5,025 nt of DNA from Pirellulales bacterium (GTDB lineage Bacteria; Planctomycetota; Planctomycetia; Pirellulales; Thermoguttaceae). A model generated the notes under the pieces. The model did not search any database. It was not told the origin of the DNA and saw only the letters and a program-made list of their open reading frames with translations. Location: NCBI GenBank assembly GCA_030617125.1, contig JAUWWA010000187.1:1-5025 (forward strand), written 5' to 3'. This document shows, piece after piece, positions 1 to 5,025 of this stretch. Each line of letters begins with the position of its first letter. The stretch's first letter is position 1. The translations under genes were made by a program, and so were the position numbers.

Positions 1-2196
1 CTGGTAGAGATCGTCGGGCAGGGTTTCCGCAAAGCGGACGATGACGTCGTTCGGCTGCTCGCCGATGGCAATGTAGCCGTACTCGACGACCACGTCGTTG
101 CCGTTGTCGAAGGTCCCGTCTCCGCCGCTGCGGACGATCCCAATGGCGTCCAGCGTATTCGGGTCGATCTCCTGGCCGTCGTCGAAGCGGAAGATCAGCT
201 CGCGCGGAGCGATGTGGAGGACGTCGCCGTCGCCGAGCAGTTCGCCTTCGTTGGGGATAATCGAGATCAGTTGCGGCCCTTCGCCGGGGTCGATCGCACC
301 GTAGGCGGTCAGTTCCCACGAGTTGAACGTCCCGGTGGTGCCGCCGCGGATGTCGCGGACGGTCAACGTCCACGCGCCCTCGAGCGATTCGCCCCAGTTC
401 CGAGCGGTAGTGAAGGTCCAGTTGTTGTACCCGGTGTAGTTGTAAGGATCGTCGTGCAACTCCGCCAAGACGGACTCGGTTCCGGCCGGCGAAACCAGCA
501 CGACTTCGAGGTCGCCCACGGTCGCATGGGAGGCGTTGAGCGTCACTTCCACCCATTCGAGACTGGGAATGCCCGAAGGCATGATGATCGTCGACGACAC
601 GCCGGTGGTATCGTTGTCTGGAATGGGCGCGCCCACGCTCGTCATGCCGGACGTGATCGCCAGTTCTGGAAACACGTTCTCCCAGGTCTCCGCCAGCGTG
701 ACGGCCGCGGTCGCGTCGATTGCCCCGAAGCCGTACTTGTGGTTGATCTGATAGCCGGCGGCGTTGGTCGTCCAGTCCAAATCGCCGGGATCGTTCTGGG
801 CGGCCGATTCGGCCAGGATGTGCTGCACGTCGCGGTAGGTCAGGTTGGGATTCGCTTCGAGCATCAGCGCGACCACGCCGGAAACCAGCGGCGTGGCCGA
901 GGAAGTCCCGCCGAAAATGGACGTGTAGTCGATGTCGCTCAGCGGATCGCCGTCGCTGGCATCGGGGGCCCAGTTGTAGCCCTGGGTTCCCAGCCGGTCG
1001 GTCGTCGTGATCCCCACGACGTCGCCGTTGGAGTACGCGGAAACGAGCAACGCCGCGCCCGGCTCGGAGTAGTACGACTGGACGCCGTTGTGGTCGATGG
1101 CGGCTACGGCAATGGTGAACCGCGAGTTGGCGGAGCCGTCGTAGTTGACGTCGTCGAGGGATCCGAGGCCGTTGCCGCCCGCCCACGTATAGATGTTCCC
1201 CAACCCGCCGCGTCCGTTGGTCACCCCGTCGTACAAAGCGGCCAAGGTGAGGGGCCCGGGCCCGGCGAGGCTGGCGATGTCGGCCGGCCCCCAGCTATTG
1301 CTGTAAATGTCGATGTCGTCATACAGGTACGCCAGCGCGGCGGCTTCCACGTTGTCAGTGGTCGCCCCGGCTATGAGGCGCAAGCCGGCCAGTTCCGCCC
1401 CCGGCCCCGAGCCGGAAACGCCGATCCCGTTGTTGCTCTGCGCCGCCGCCACGCCGGCAACCGCCGTGCCGTGATCGTCCCAGAAGCCGTCGGGATACGG
1501 GTCGGGGTCGTAGTAGTTGAAGTCGTAGCTCAAGTCGCTGCGATACTGGTTCGCCAGGTCGGGATGCGTGTACTGCAAGCCGTCGTCGACAATGCCGATG
1601 ACCACGCCGGTCCCCAGGTATGAATCCCACGCATCGACAACGTTGGCGTCGGCGCCGGGCGTCCCGCCCGTCTGACCGGTGTTTTGCAAGTGCCATTGGT
1701 CGGAAAACAAGGTGTCGTCGGGAACGAAGCGTTTCTCGAGTTGATGCGGCACCAGCGGATAGAAATACTTCACCGCCTCGGACGCTTCGAGCGTGCCGGC
1801 GACGTCCTGCCAGCCGAGTTCGGTGGAGAACTGCCAGATAAAACCGTTGGGCAGCGAGGAGGCGTCGCCGACCGTGTCAGCGCCCAGCGCGGCCGCGGTC
1901 GTGTCCACCGAGTTTTCCTCCTGGAGGCCGACCACCCAACGCTCGGTCGATGCCAGGCTCTCCGCGGTATACTGATCGAGATCGGCCGCCTGATCGATGG
2001 CCCGGGCAAGGGTCTGATTCCAAACGAAGTCTTGATCGACTCCGGGCGGACTGATGCTCAGAAGTAATCGGTCTTCGAACTGTTCTAATCGCAGGCCGCG
2101 GCCGGCGGACGGTTTGCGTCCAAGCTTGTCGCTTCCAAAACCCCATCGGCGCGACGCCTCCGTGGAAAACCGCCGTAGCGAATTCCAGATGCTCAT
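1..2196 (-). CDS. Secreted kexin-like subtilase (S8) with P-domain, C-terminus cut by window
   Basis: The reading frame is open from ATG 2196 to position 1 (732 residues, no stop), so the C-terminus is missing. The start is fixed by a strong Shine-Dalgarno 8-10 nt upstream. Residues 37-47 (LEQFEDRLLLS) are the planctomycete LEPR-type N-terminal motif; no classical hydrophobic signal peptide precedes it. Residues about 85-150 look like a propeptide, followed by a KR pair (155-156) and the typical mature start (PDDTLFSDQWHLQNTG, 159-174). The S8 catalytic set is complete: D204 (IVDDGL), H242 (DDHGTAVAG), oxyanion N342 (WAGGNG), S432 (GGTSSATPL). The DDG, WAGGNG and GTS contexts resemble the kexin/furin subfamily. 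Residues about 545-633 form a P/Homo B domain (DLEVVLVSPAGT, WTFTT, WGE, GAWTLTVRD, WELTAYG). From about 641 an Ig-like module begins, of a kind I associate with very large planctomycete surface proteins. It probably acts outside the cytoplasm as a calcium-dependent endoprotease; the substrate is unknown. Confidence 0.95.
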   Translation of the reverse strand, partial: MSIWNSLRRFSTEASRRWGFGSDKLGRKPSAGRGLRLEQFEDRLLLSISPPGVDQDFVWNQTLARAIDQAADLDQYTAESLASTERWVVGLQEENSVDTTAAALGADTVGDASSLPNGFIWQFSTELGWQDVAGTLEASEAVKYFYPLVPHQLEKRFVPDDTLFSDQWHLQNTGQTGGTPGADANVVDAWDSYLGTGVVIGIVDDGLQYTHPDLANQYRSDLSYDFNYYDPDPYPDGFWDDHGTAVAGVAAAQSNNGIGVSGSGPGAELAGLRLIAGATTDNVEAAALAYLYDDIDIYSNSWGPADIASLAGPGPLTLAALYDGVTNGRGGLGNIYTWAGGNGLGSLDDVNYDGSANSRFTIAVAAIDHNGVQSYYSEPGAALLVSAYSNGDVVGITTTDRLGTQGYNWAPDASDGDPLSDIDYTSIFGGTSSATPLVSGVVALMLEANPNLTYRDVQHILAESAAQNDPGDLDWTTNAAGYQINHKYGFGAIDATAAVTLAETWENVFPELAITSGMTSVGAPIPDNDTTGVSSTIIMPSGIPSLEWVEVTLNASHATVGDLEVVLVSPAGTESVLAELHDDPYNYTGYNNWTFTTARNWGESLEGAWTLTVRDIRGGTTGTFNSWELTAYGAIDPGEGPQLISIIPNEGELLGDGDVLHIAPRELIFRFDDGQEIDPNTLDAIGIVRSGGDGTFDNGNDVVVEYGYIAIGEQPNDVIVRFAETLPDDLYQ

Positions 2197-2204
2197 AGAC
2201 TCTT

Positions 2205-2211
2205 CTCCTCC
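2205..2211 (-). promoter_or_regulatory. Strong Shine-Dalgarno of the subtilase gene
   Basis: On the minus strand the sequence reads GGAGGAG, ending 8 nt before ATG 2196 (10 nt from the GGAGG core). It is a near-perfect anti-16S match and decides the start codon. It is much stronger than anything before the two plus-strand genes at 2661 and 3516, which suggests efficient SD-led translation of the protease. Confidence 0.8.
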
Positions 2212-2286
2212 GATATCAATTACCCGGCATGCAGGTATTCGAACTCCAGTACACGCTGCACAACCAGCTAAAACGATATAACTTTG

Positions 2287-2292
2287 AGTATA
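2287..2292 (-). promoter_or_regulatory. Possible -10 element for the subtilase gene
   Basis: On the minus strand this reads TATACT, one mismatch from TATAAT, and lies about 90 nt upstream of the protease start. It sits in the only AT-rich part of the leader, next to a second AT-rich run at about 2272-2285. I cannot see a convincing -35 hexamer at 16-18 bp, so this is only a candidate. Confidence 0.3.
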
Positions 2293-2433
2293 ACCACACA
2301 TTCCTGGAAGAGCGAGTGAATTGCGCGCTGGCTATCCAAACATTCTGAAATCCGGCAAGAAGTCGGCCCAAAAAGTAACTCTAAAGAGGGGTTCGCTGCC
2401 GTTGCCGGGTCTTGGGCGGGCTCCGGTAGGGCG

Positions 2434-2592
2434 ATGTCCCTTCGTCAAGCGACCATCGCGACCTCTCGGCAGCAAGATCGCAGCGTGCTGGAGTTCTTGA
2501 CCACCTGCCGCCGAAAACATCCCTCGCCAGATGCGAGCCGATACGCTGATACATGCCGAGGACTCCGGCTTTTCCGGGCATTCGAGCGTTGA
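2434..2592 (+). pseudogene. Possible remnant of IS66-type transposase C-terminus
   Basis: A 52-residue frame runs from ATG 2434 to TGA 2590-2592. Its residues about 7-31 (TIATSRQQDRSVLEFLTTC and the following RRKHPSPD) resemble the C-terminal tail of IS66-family (TnpC-type) transposases, which from memory read like T-C-R-x-Q-x-R-S-V-L-x-F-L followed by a P-S-L ending. After about residue 33 the similarity is lost, and nothing upstream in this frame looks like transposase. No terminal inverted repeats or target duplication were seen. I read it as a decayed insertion-sequence fragment, but chance similarity of a short GC-rich frame is a real alternative. Confidence 0.35.
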
Positions 2593-2642
2593 CTTTGCCG
2601 ATTTTTCTGCTCAAGAGGCTAGGGATGTTTCGGCGCCAACGG

Positions 2643-2653
2643 TATGATACAAT
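2643..2653 (+). promoter_or_regulatory. Probable -10 region for the nif3-like gene, very close to its start
   Basis: The stretch TATGATACAAT contains two overlapping -10-like hexamers, TATGAT (2643-2648) and TACAAT (2648-2653), in otherwise GC-rich sequence. Transcription from either would begin at about 2654-2661, leaving almost no leader before ATG 2661. No good -35 is visible at the right distance; the TTGACT at 2589 is too far away. Confidence 0.4.
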
Positions 2654-2660
2654 CTCGGCC

Positions 2661-3470
2661 ATGCACACGGTCGAGACGATTGCCGCATATCTGGAGCGAT
2701 ATGCCCCGCTCCGGCTAGCCGAGCAATGGGATAATGTCGGGCTATCGGTGGGCCGGCGAGATCGCGGCGTCGCGCGGGTGATGACGTGCTTGACAGTCAC
2801 GCCCGCCACGGTCGCCGAAGCCGTCGAAGCGAAGGCCGATCTGATCGTCACCCATCACCCGATGCCGTTCGACGCCCTAAGGCGTCTGACGAGCGACACG
2901 ACCACCGGGCGGGTGCTCTTGGAACTGATCGCCGCGCGGATCGCCGTCTACAGCCCGCATACCGCCTTCGACTCGGCCGAACGGGGCATCAACCAGCGGC
3001 TGGCCGAGGGGTTGAAGCTGCGGGGCATCACGCCGCTTGTACCCGACGACGAAGGCCAAGGGGCCGGGCGATGGGGTTGGCTCGAAGAGCCGTGTTCGCT
3101 CGAACAGCTCGCCGAGGCGGTCGGCGAGTTCCTTGCAATCGAGCACGTGCAGTTCGTCGGCGAGCCGAAACAGCCGGTCCGTACGGTGGCGGTCGCCTGC
3201 GGCGCGGCCGACGGGTTTCTCGTCGCCGCTCGTCAAACCGGCTGCGACGCCATGGTGCTCGGTGAAACGCGGTTCCACACGTGCCTGGAGGCCGAAGCGG
3301 TCGGCGTGGGGCTCGTACTTCCGGGCCACTTCGCCAGCGAACGCTTCGCCGTGGAGCAGCTTGCCGACGTGCTCGCCGGGGAGTTCCCCGCGCTGGAAGT
3401 CTGGGCCAGCCGGCGGGAGCGCGACCCCGTGCGATGGGCATCGCGCAGGGCACAGCGGGTGGAACGGTAG
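2661..3470 (+). CDS. Nif3-like dinuclear metal centre protein (DUF34/YbgI family)
   Basis: The 269-residue product belongs to the Nif3/DUF34 family (E. coli YbgI is 247 residues), soluble proteins with a two-metal site. The family is often annotated as GTP cyclohydrolase I type 2 homologue, but its biochemical role is unsettled. Visible motifs are WDNVGL (23-28), THHP (64-67; H65 and H66), YSPHTAFD (97-104; H100 and D104), GETRFH (201-206) and PGHFASER (221-228; H223 and E227). These match the metal ligands known in YbgI (two His, Asp, then His and Glu four residues apart), so the site looks intact. It lacks the large central insertion of longer relatives such as Bacillus YqfO. I chose ATG 2661 because the family typically starts a few residues before the 'xYLExxAP' helix, as here. 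In-frame ATGs at 2553 and 2625 would add a non-conserved tail and lie upstream of the likely promoter. There is no Shine-Dalgarno. The CPBP gene follows after 45 nt, probably in the same operon. Confidence 0.94.
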   Translation: MHTVETIAAYLERYAPLRLAEQWDNVGLSVGRRDRGVARVMTCLTVTPATVAEAVEAKADLIVTHHPMPFDALRRLTSDTTTGRVLLELIAARIAVYSPHTAFDSAERGINQRLAEGLKLRGITPLVPDDEGQGAGRWGWLEEPCSLEQLAEAVGEFLAIEHVQFVGEPKQPVRTVAVACGAADGFLVAARQTGCDAMVLGETRFHTCLEAEAVGVGLVLPGHFASERFAVEQLADVLAGEFPALEVWASRRERDPVRWASRRAQRVER

Positions 3471-3515
3471 CCAGAAACGGATTTTACGACAGGCGAGTTT
3501 TCCGAGAACCAAGTC

Positions 3516-4445
3516 TTGAACCTATCCGACAGGTATCTTCCGGAATTGTGGCTGTTGGGTGTCTTCACCGCGTGCGCCTTGGCGTCGCTGGGGCCGTGGC
3601 TGTGGATGCTCATGCGCGTGTGGCATGAGAAGCCCATCCTCAAGTTCGAGCGGCGGCGGCCGGCGCCGTGGCGGGCGTCGGACATGATCATCGTGCTGAG
3701 CATTTACGTGGTGCTGCAACTGGCGGCGTTCGCCTCGGTGAGGGCGTGGTTGGGTCCCGAGATCACCCAGTCCCCGGTCATGTATGACGTCGAGGACGCC
3801 AACAACGCACACCTCGTCGCCCGGCTTGTCATCAAGGGCAGCGGCTGGATCCTGTTGCTATGTGGCTTCTCGGCGGTGGTTGTGGCCCCGATCGTCGAGG
3901 AATTCATGTTTCGCGTGGTGCTGCAAGGATACCTGGAGGGGGCACAGTGGCGATACCGAAAGCTGCTGCCGACGTTGCGGATGTTGATGCCCGGCGCCGT
4001 CGGGCCGATCTTGTTGACCTCGCTGCTTTTCGGGGGGATGCACTTTCGATGTAAGATGCCGCCGATGGACCCGAGGTTCCTGATCGGCGTAATGACGGGC
4101 GCTACCGTGGCCAGCCTGCTGACGGCGGCGTGCACGATCGTCGTTCTTCGCGTGCGCGCCGGCGCCACGGCCGCCGACCTGGGCTGGGCGCCGCGGAAGT
4201 TCTTCCGCGACTTCGCGTTGGGCCTGGCGGCGTTTCTGGCACTCGCCGTGCCCGTCTATGTACTCAAGATCGTGTCGGGCCAACTGCTGCCGGACTACAT
4301 TTCCGCCGATCCGTTCCCCTTGTTCGTGCTGTCGCTGGCGTTGGGAACCATCTACTATTACACGCACCGAATCGTCCCGGCAATCGTCGCTCACATGTCG
4401 CTTAACGCCACGAGTTTGGCCATGGCGTGGTTCATGATGCGGTAG
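3516..4445 (+). CDS. CPBP-family intramembrane metalloprotease (CAAX protease/Abi type)
   Basis: The 309-residue integral membrane protein has about eight hydrophobic segments (roughly 9-33, 56-75, 108-127, 158-175, 187-211, 231-252, 266-281, 286-306). It carries all three CPBP motifs: EExxxR at E128, E129 and R133 (VEEFMFR); FxxxH at F172 and H176 (FGGMH); HxxxN at H293 and N297 (HMSLN). The glutamate and histidines form the intramembrane active site in Rce1-like proteases, so it is probably catalytic; bacterial substrates are mostly unknown. Unusually, motifs 2 and 3 are 117 residues apart, where Rce1-type proteins have roughly half that. The extra segment holds an LGW...RDFALGL stretch (222-237) like those usually found before motif 1. 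The start is TTG 3516; no in-frame ATG exists between the previous stop and residue 31, the first TM segment needs an upstream start, and no good Shine-Dalgarno is visible. TTG 3546 is an alternative. The gene shares its frame with the preceding nif3-like gene and ends before a hairpin terminator. Confidence 0.92.
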   Translation: MNLSDRYLPELWLLGVFTACALASLGPWLWMLMRVWHEKPILKFERRRPAPWRASDMIIVLSIYVVLQLAAFASVRAWLGPEITQSPVMYDVEDANNAHLVARLVIKGSGWILLLCGFSAVVVAPIVEEFMFRVVLQGYLEGAQWRYRKLLPTLRMLMPGAVGPILLTSLLFGGMHFRCKMPPMDPRFLIGVMTGATVASLLTAACTIVVLRVRAGATAADLGWAPRKFFRDFALGLAAFLALAVPVYVLKIVSGQLLPDYISADPFPLFVLSLALGTIYYYTHRIVPAIVAHMSLNATSLAMAWFMMR

Positions 4446-4451
4446 GCGGCA

Positions 4452-4497
4452 GGTAGTGGGTAGTGGGTAGTGGATAGTGTGGATAGTGGATAGTGGA
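4452..4497. repeat. Degenerate heptamer tandem repeat (GTAGTGG / ATAGTGG)
   Basis: Starting 7 nt after the CPBP stop codon there are three exact copies of GTAGTGG (4453-4473), then ATAGTG followed by TGG, then two copies of ATAGTGG (4483-4496) and a partial ATTT. The unit is 7 bp with one 2-bp irregularity (4480-4481). Such heptamer arrays resemble the short tandemly repeated repetitive sequences described in cyanobacteria. From memory, similar TAGTGGG arrays occur in planctomycete intergenic DNA. It lies between the stop codon and the terminator, so it would be transcribed in the 3' UTR. Function is unknown. Confidence 0.85.
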
Positions 4498-4516
4498 TTT
4501 CGTTTGCCTCAGAACG

Positions 4517-4543
4517 CCCCCGCACTGCGTTGCGGGGGTTGTT
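4517..4543 (+). terminator. Rho-independent terminator after the CPBP gene
   Basis: CCCCCGCA (4517-4524) pairs perfectly with TGCGGGGG (4531-4538) around a 6-nt loop, giving an 8-bp GC-rich stem, followed by TTGTT. The T-tract is short but the stem is very stable. It sits 72 nt after the CPBP stop and just before the promoter of the next gene, so it probably ends the nif3-like/CPBP transcript. Confidence 0.75.
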
Positions 4544-4569
4544 GCCGCCAAGTTCCAAGCGGTTATAAT
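4542..4569 (+). promoter_or_regulatory. Sigma70-like promoter of the oxidoreductase gene
   Basis: A perfect TATAAT (4564-4569) has TTGCCG (4542-4547) 16 bp upstream as a -35 matching the TTG core. Transcription would start near 4576, giving a leader of about 72 nt before ATG 4648. The -35 box begins four bases after the terminator stem and overlaps its T-tract. The leader contains a small possible hairpin (TGCG 4580-4583 with CGCA 4590-4593), too short to interpret. Confidence 0.7.
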
Positions 4570-4635
4570 TGTGTCTCTTTGCGCTATTTCGCACTGAAGA
4601 GTAACGAGCAATTAGGCCCAAGAAAGCAAACGTTC

Positions 4636-4640
4636 AGGAA
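4636..4640 (+). promoter_or_regulatory. Shine-Dalgarno of the oxidoreductase gene
   Basis: AGGAA ends 7 nt before ATG 4648, an ideal spacing, and supports this start codon. The encoded protein begins directly with the Rossmann beta strand, as is usual in the family. Confidence 0.65.
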
Positions 4641-4647
4641 ATCCACC

Positions 4648-5025
4648 ATGGCGACGGGGTTTGGCGTGGTCGGTTGTGGAATGATCGCCCATTTTCATGC
4701 AAAGGCGATCGCGGATATCCGCGGGGCCAGGCTGGTGGCCGCCTGCGACACCGTGCCGGAGGCCGCCGACCGGTTCGCCGAGGCCACCGGCTGTAAGTCG
4801 TATCATAGCCTCAAAAAAAGGTGGGCCGATCCGGCGATCGACGTCGTCACCGTCGGCACGCCCAGCGGCGCCCACCTGGGGCCGGCCATCGCCGCCGCCG
4901 CGGCCGGGAAACACGTCATCGTCGAGAAGCCGCTGGAGATCAATCTCCGCCGCTGCGACAAGATCATCGCCGAATGCCAAAACGCCGGCGTCGTGCTCTC
5001 GGCCATCTTCCCCTCGCGGTTCCAC
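4648..5025 (+). CDS. Gfo/Idh/MocA-family NAD(P)-dependent oxidoreductase, C-terminus cut by window
   Basis: The frame is open from ATG 4648 to the window end (126 residues), so only the N-terminal Rossmann domain and the beginning of the next region are seen. The dinucleotide-binding glycine motif is at residues 6-13 (GVVGCGMI), with an acidic residue at the end of the second strand (D34, ACD). TPSGAH (71-76) and the EKP motif (93-95, with K94 the usual catalytic-site lysine) are both intact, and the segment ends in FPSRFH (121-126). Members oxidise or reduce sugars, inositols or nucleotide sugars in the cytoplasm. From memory, the CGMIAxFHAKAI and FPSRFH wording resembles planctomycete members related to UDP-N-acetylglucosamine-derived dehydrogenases (WlbA-like), but the substrate cannot be fixed without the C-terminal domain. 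It has its own promoter and is probably transcribed separately from the CPBP gene. An A7 run at 4813-4819 (codons for KK then R) is intact in frame. Confidence 0.94.
   Translation, partial: MATGFGVVGCGMIAHFHAKAIADIRGARLVAACDTVPEAADRFAEATGCKSYHSLKKRWADPAIDVVTVGTPSGAHLGPAIAAAAAGKHVIVEKPLEINLRRCDKIIAECQNAGVVLSAIFPSRFH

Larger units (their letters stand above)
2197..2660. other. Divergent intergenic region between the protease and nif3-like genes
   Basis: This 464-bp spacer separates divergent genes. The left part (2197-2340) is AT-richer and should hold the protease leader and promoter. The right part (2341-2660) is GC-rich and looks like degraded coding DNA, including a short ORF with similarity to an IS66-type transposase tail at 2434-2592. 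Longer minus-strand open frames here (for example 2381-2851, which runs into the next gene) show no recognisable protein features. No tRNA, riboswitch or clear terminator was found. Confidence 0.6.

Noticed and set aside
214..1623. A 469-codon plus-strand open frame
   Set aside because: It lies antisense to the subtilase, which has recognisable motifs along its whole length. The plus-strand product is low-complexity G/V/R-rich with no domain, as expected from high-GC third positions on the opposite strand.
2237..2244. T-loop-like GTTCGAAT on the minus strand, suggesting a tRNA 3' end
   Set aside because: The flanking bases do not form a proper T-stem, and no anticodon or acceptor arm can be drawn; it also lies inside the protease leader.
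2589..2594. TTGACT as a -35 box for the nif3-like gene
   Set aside because: The -10-like boxes are about 48 bp away, and no -10 sequence exists about 17 bp downstream of it.
2381..2851. Minus-strand frame of 156 codons crossing the start of the nif3-like gene
   Set aside because: Its product has no recognisable features and its 5' half is antisense to the conserved Nif3 N-terminus; no Shine-Dalgarno supports it.
4813..4819. A7 run in the oxidoreductase as a possible frameshift or slippage site
   Set aside because: The frame stays consistent with the family on both sides of the run, with the expected spacing between the YH and ADP positions, so no frameshift is needed; slippage cannot be judged from sequence.
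4612..5025. Minus-strand open frame opposite the oxidoreductase
   Set aside because: It is antisense to a clear Rossmann-fold protein with intact motifs and has no recognisable product.

Overview
The window looks like chromosomal DNA from a planctomycete (phylum Planctomycetota, possibly a Pirellulales-type lineage). The base for this is the N-terminal R-x-LEQFEDRLLLS motif of the first protein, which matches the Planctomycetota-restricted LEPR/'planctomycete extracellular' N-terminal motif. GC-rich codon use, a planctomycete-style Ig-like module after a P-domain, and a heptamer repeat of the TAGTGGG type agree with this. The lineage below phylum is inference.

Layout. (1) Positions 1-2196, minus strand: the first 732 residues of a large secreted subtilisin/kexin-type serine protease. 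It has a propeptide, a complete Asp/His/Asn/Ser catalytic set, a P/Homo B domain and the start of an Ig-like module; the C-terminus lies beyond position 1. (2) Positions 2197-2660: a divergent intergenic region with the protease's strong Shine-Dalgarno and a possible promoter on the minus strand. On the plus strand it holds a short ORF that resembles the C-terminal tail of an IS66-type transposase (a probable decayed remnant) and AT-rich -10-like sequence just before the next gene. (3) Positions 2661-3470, plus strand: a Nif3/DUF34 (YbgI-like) dinuclear-metal protein with all expected metal ligands. (4) Positions 3516-4445, plus strand: a CPBP-family (CAAX protease/Abi type) membrane metalloprotease starting at TTG, 45 nt downstream of gene 3 and in the same reading frame. 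Its domain carries an unusually long spacer between catalytic motifs 2 and 3. (5) Positions 4446-4647: a degenerate heptamer tandem repeat, a clear hairpin terminator, a good sigma70-like promoter and a Shine-Dalgarno. (6) Positions 4648-5025, plus strand: the N-terminal 126 residues of a Gfo/Idh/MocA-family NAD(P)-dependent oxidoreductase, cut by the window end.

How the genes relate. The Nif3-like and CPBP genes are probably co-transcribed and end at the hairpin terminator. The oxidoreductase has its own promoter just after that terminator, and the protease is divergently transcribed. I see no shared pathway joining the four genes, and no CRISPR array, phage, toxin-antitoxin or defence locus. 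The most unusual item is the interrupted domain layout of the CPBP protein. Much of the rest is an ordinary, well-preserved chromosomal stretch.
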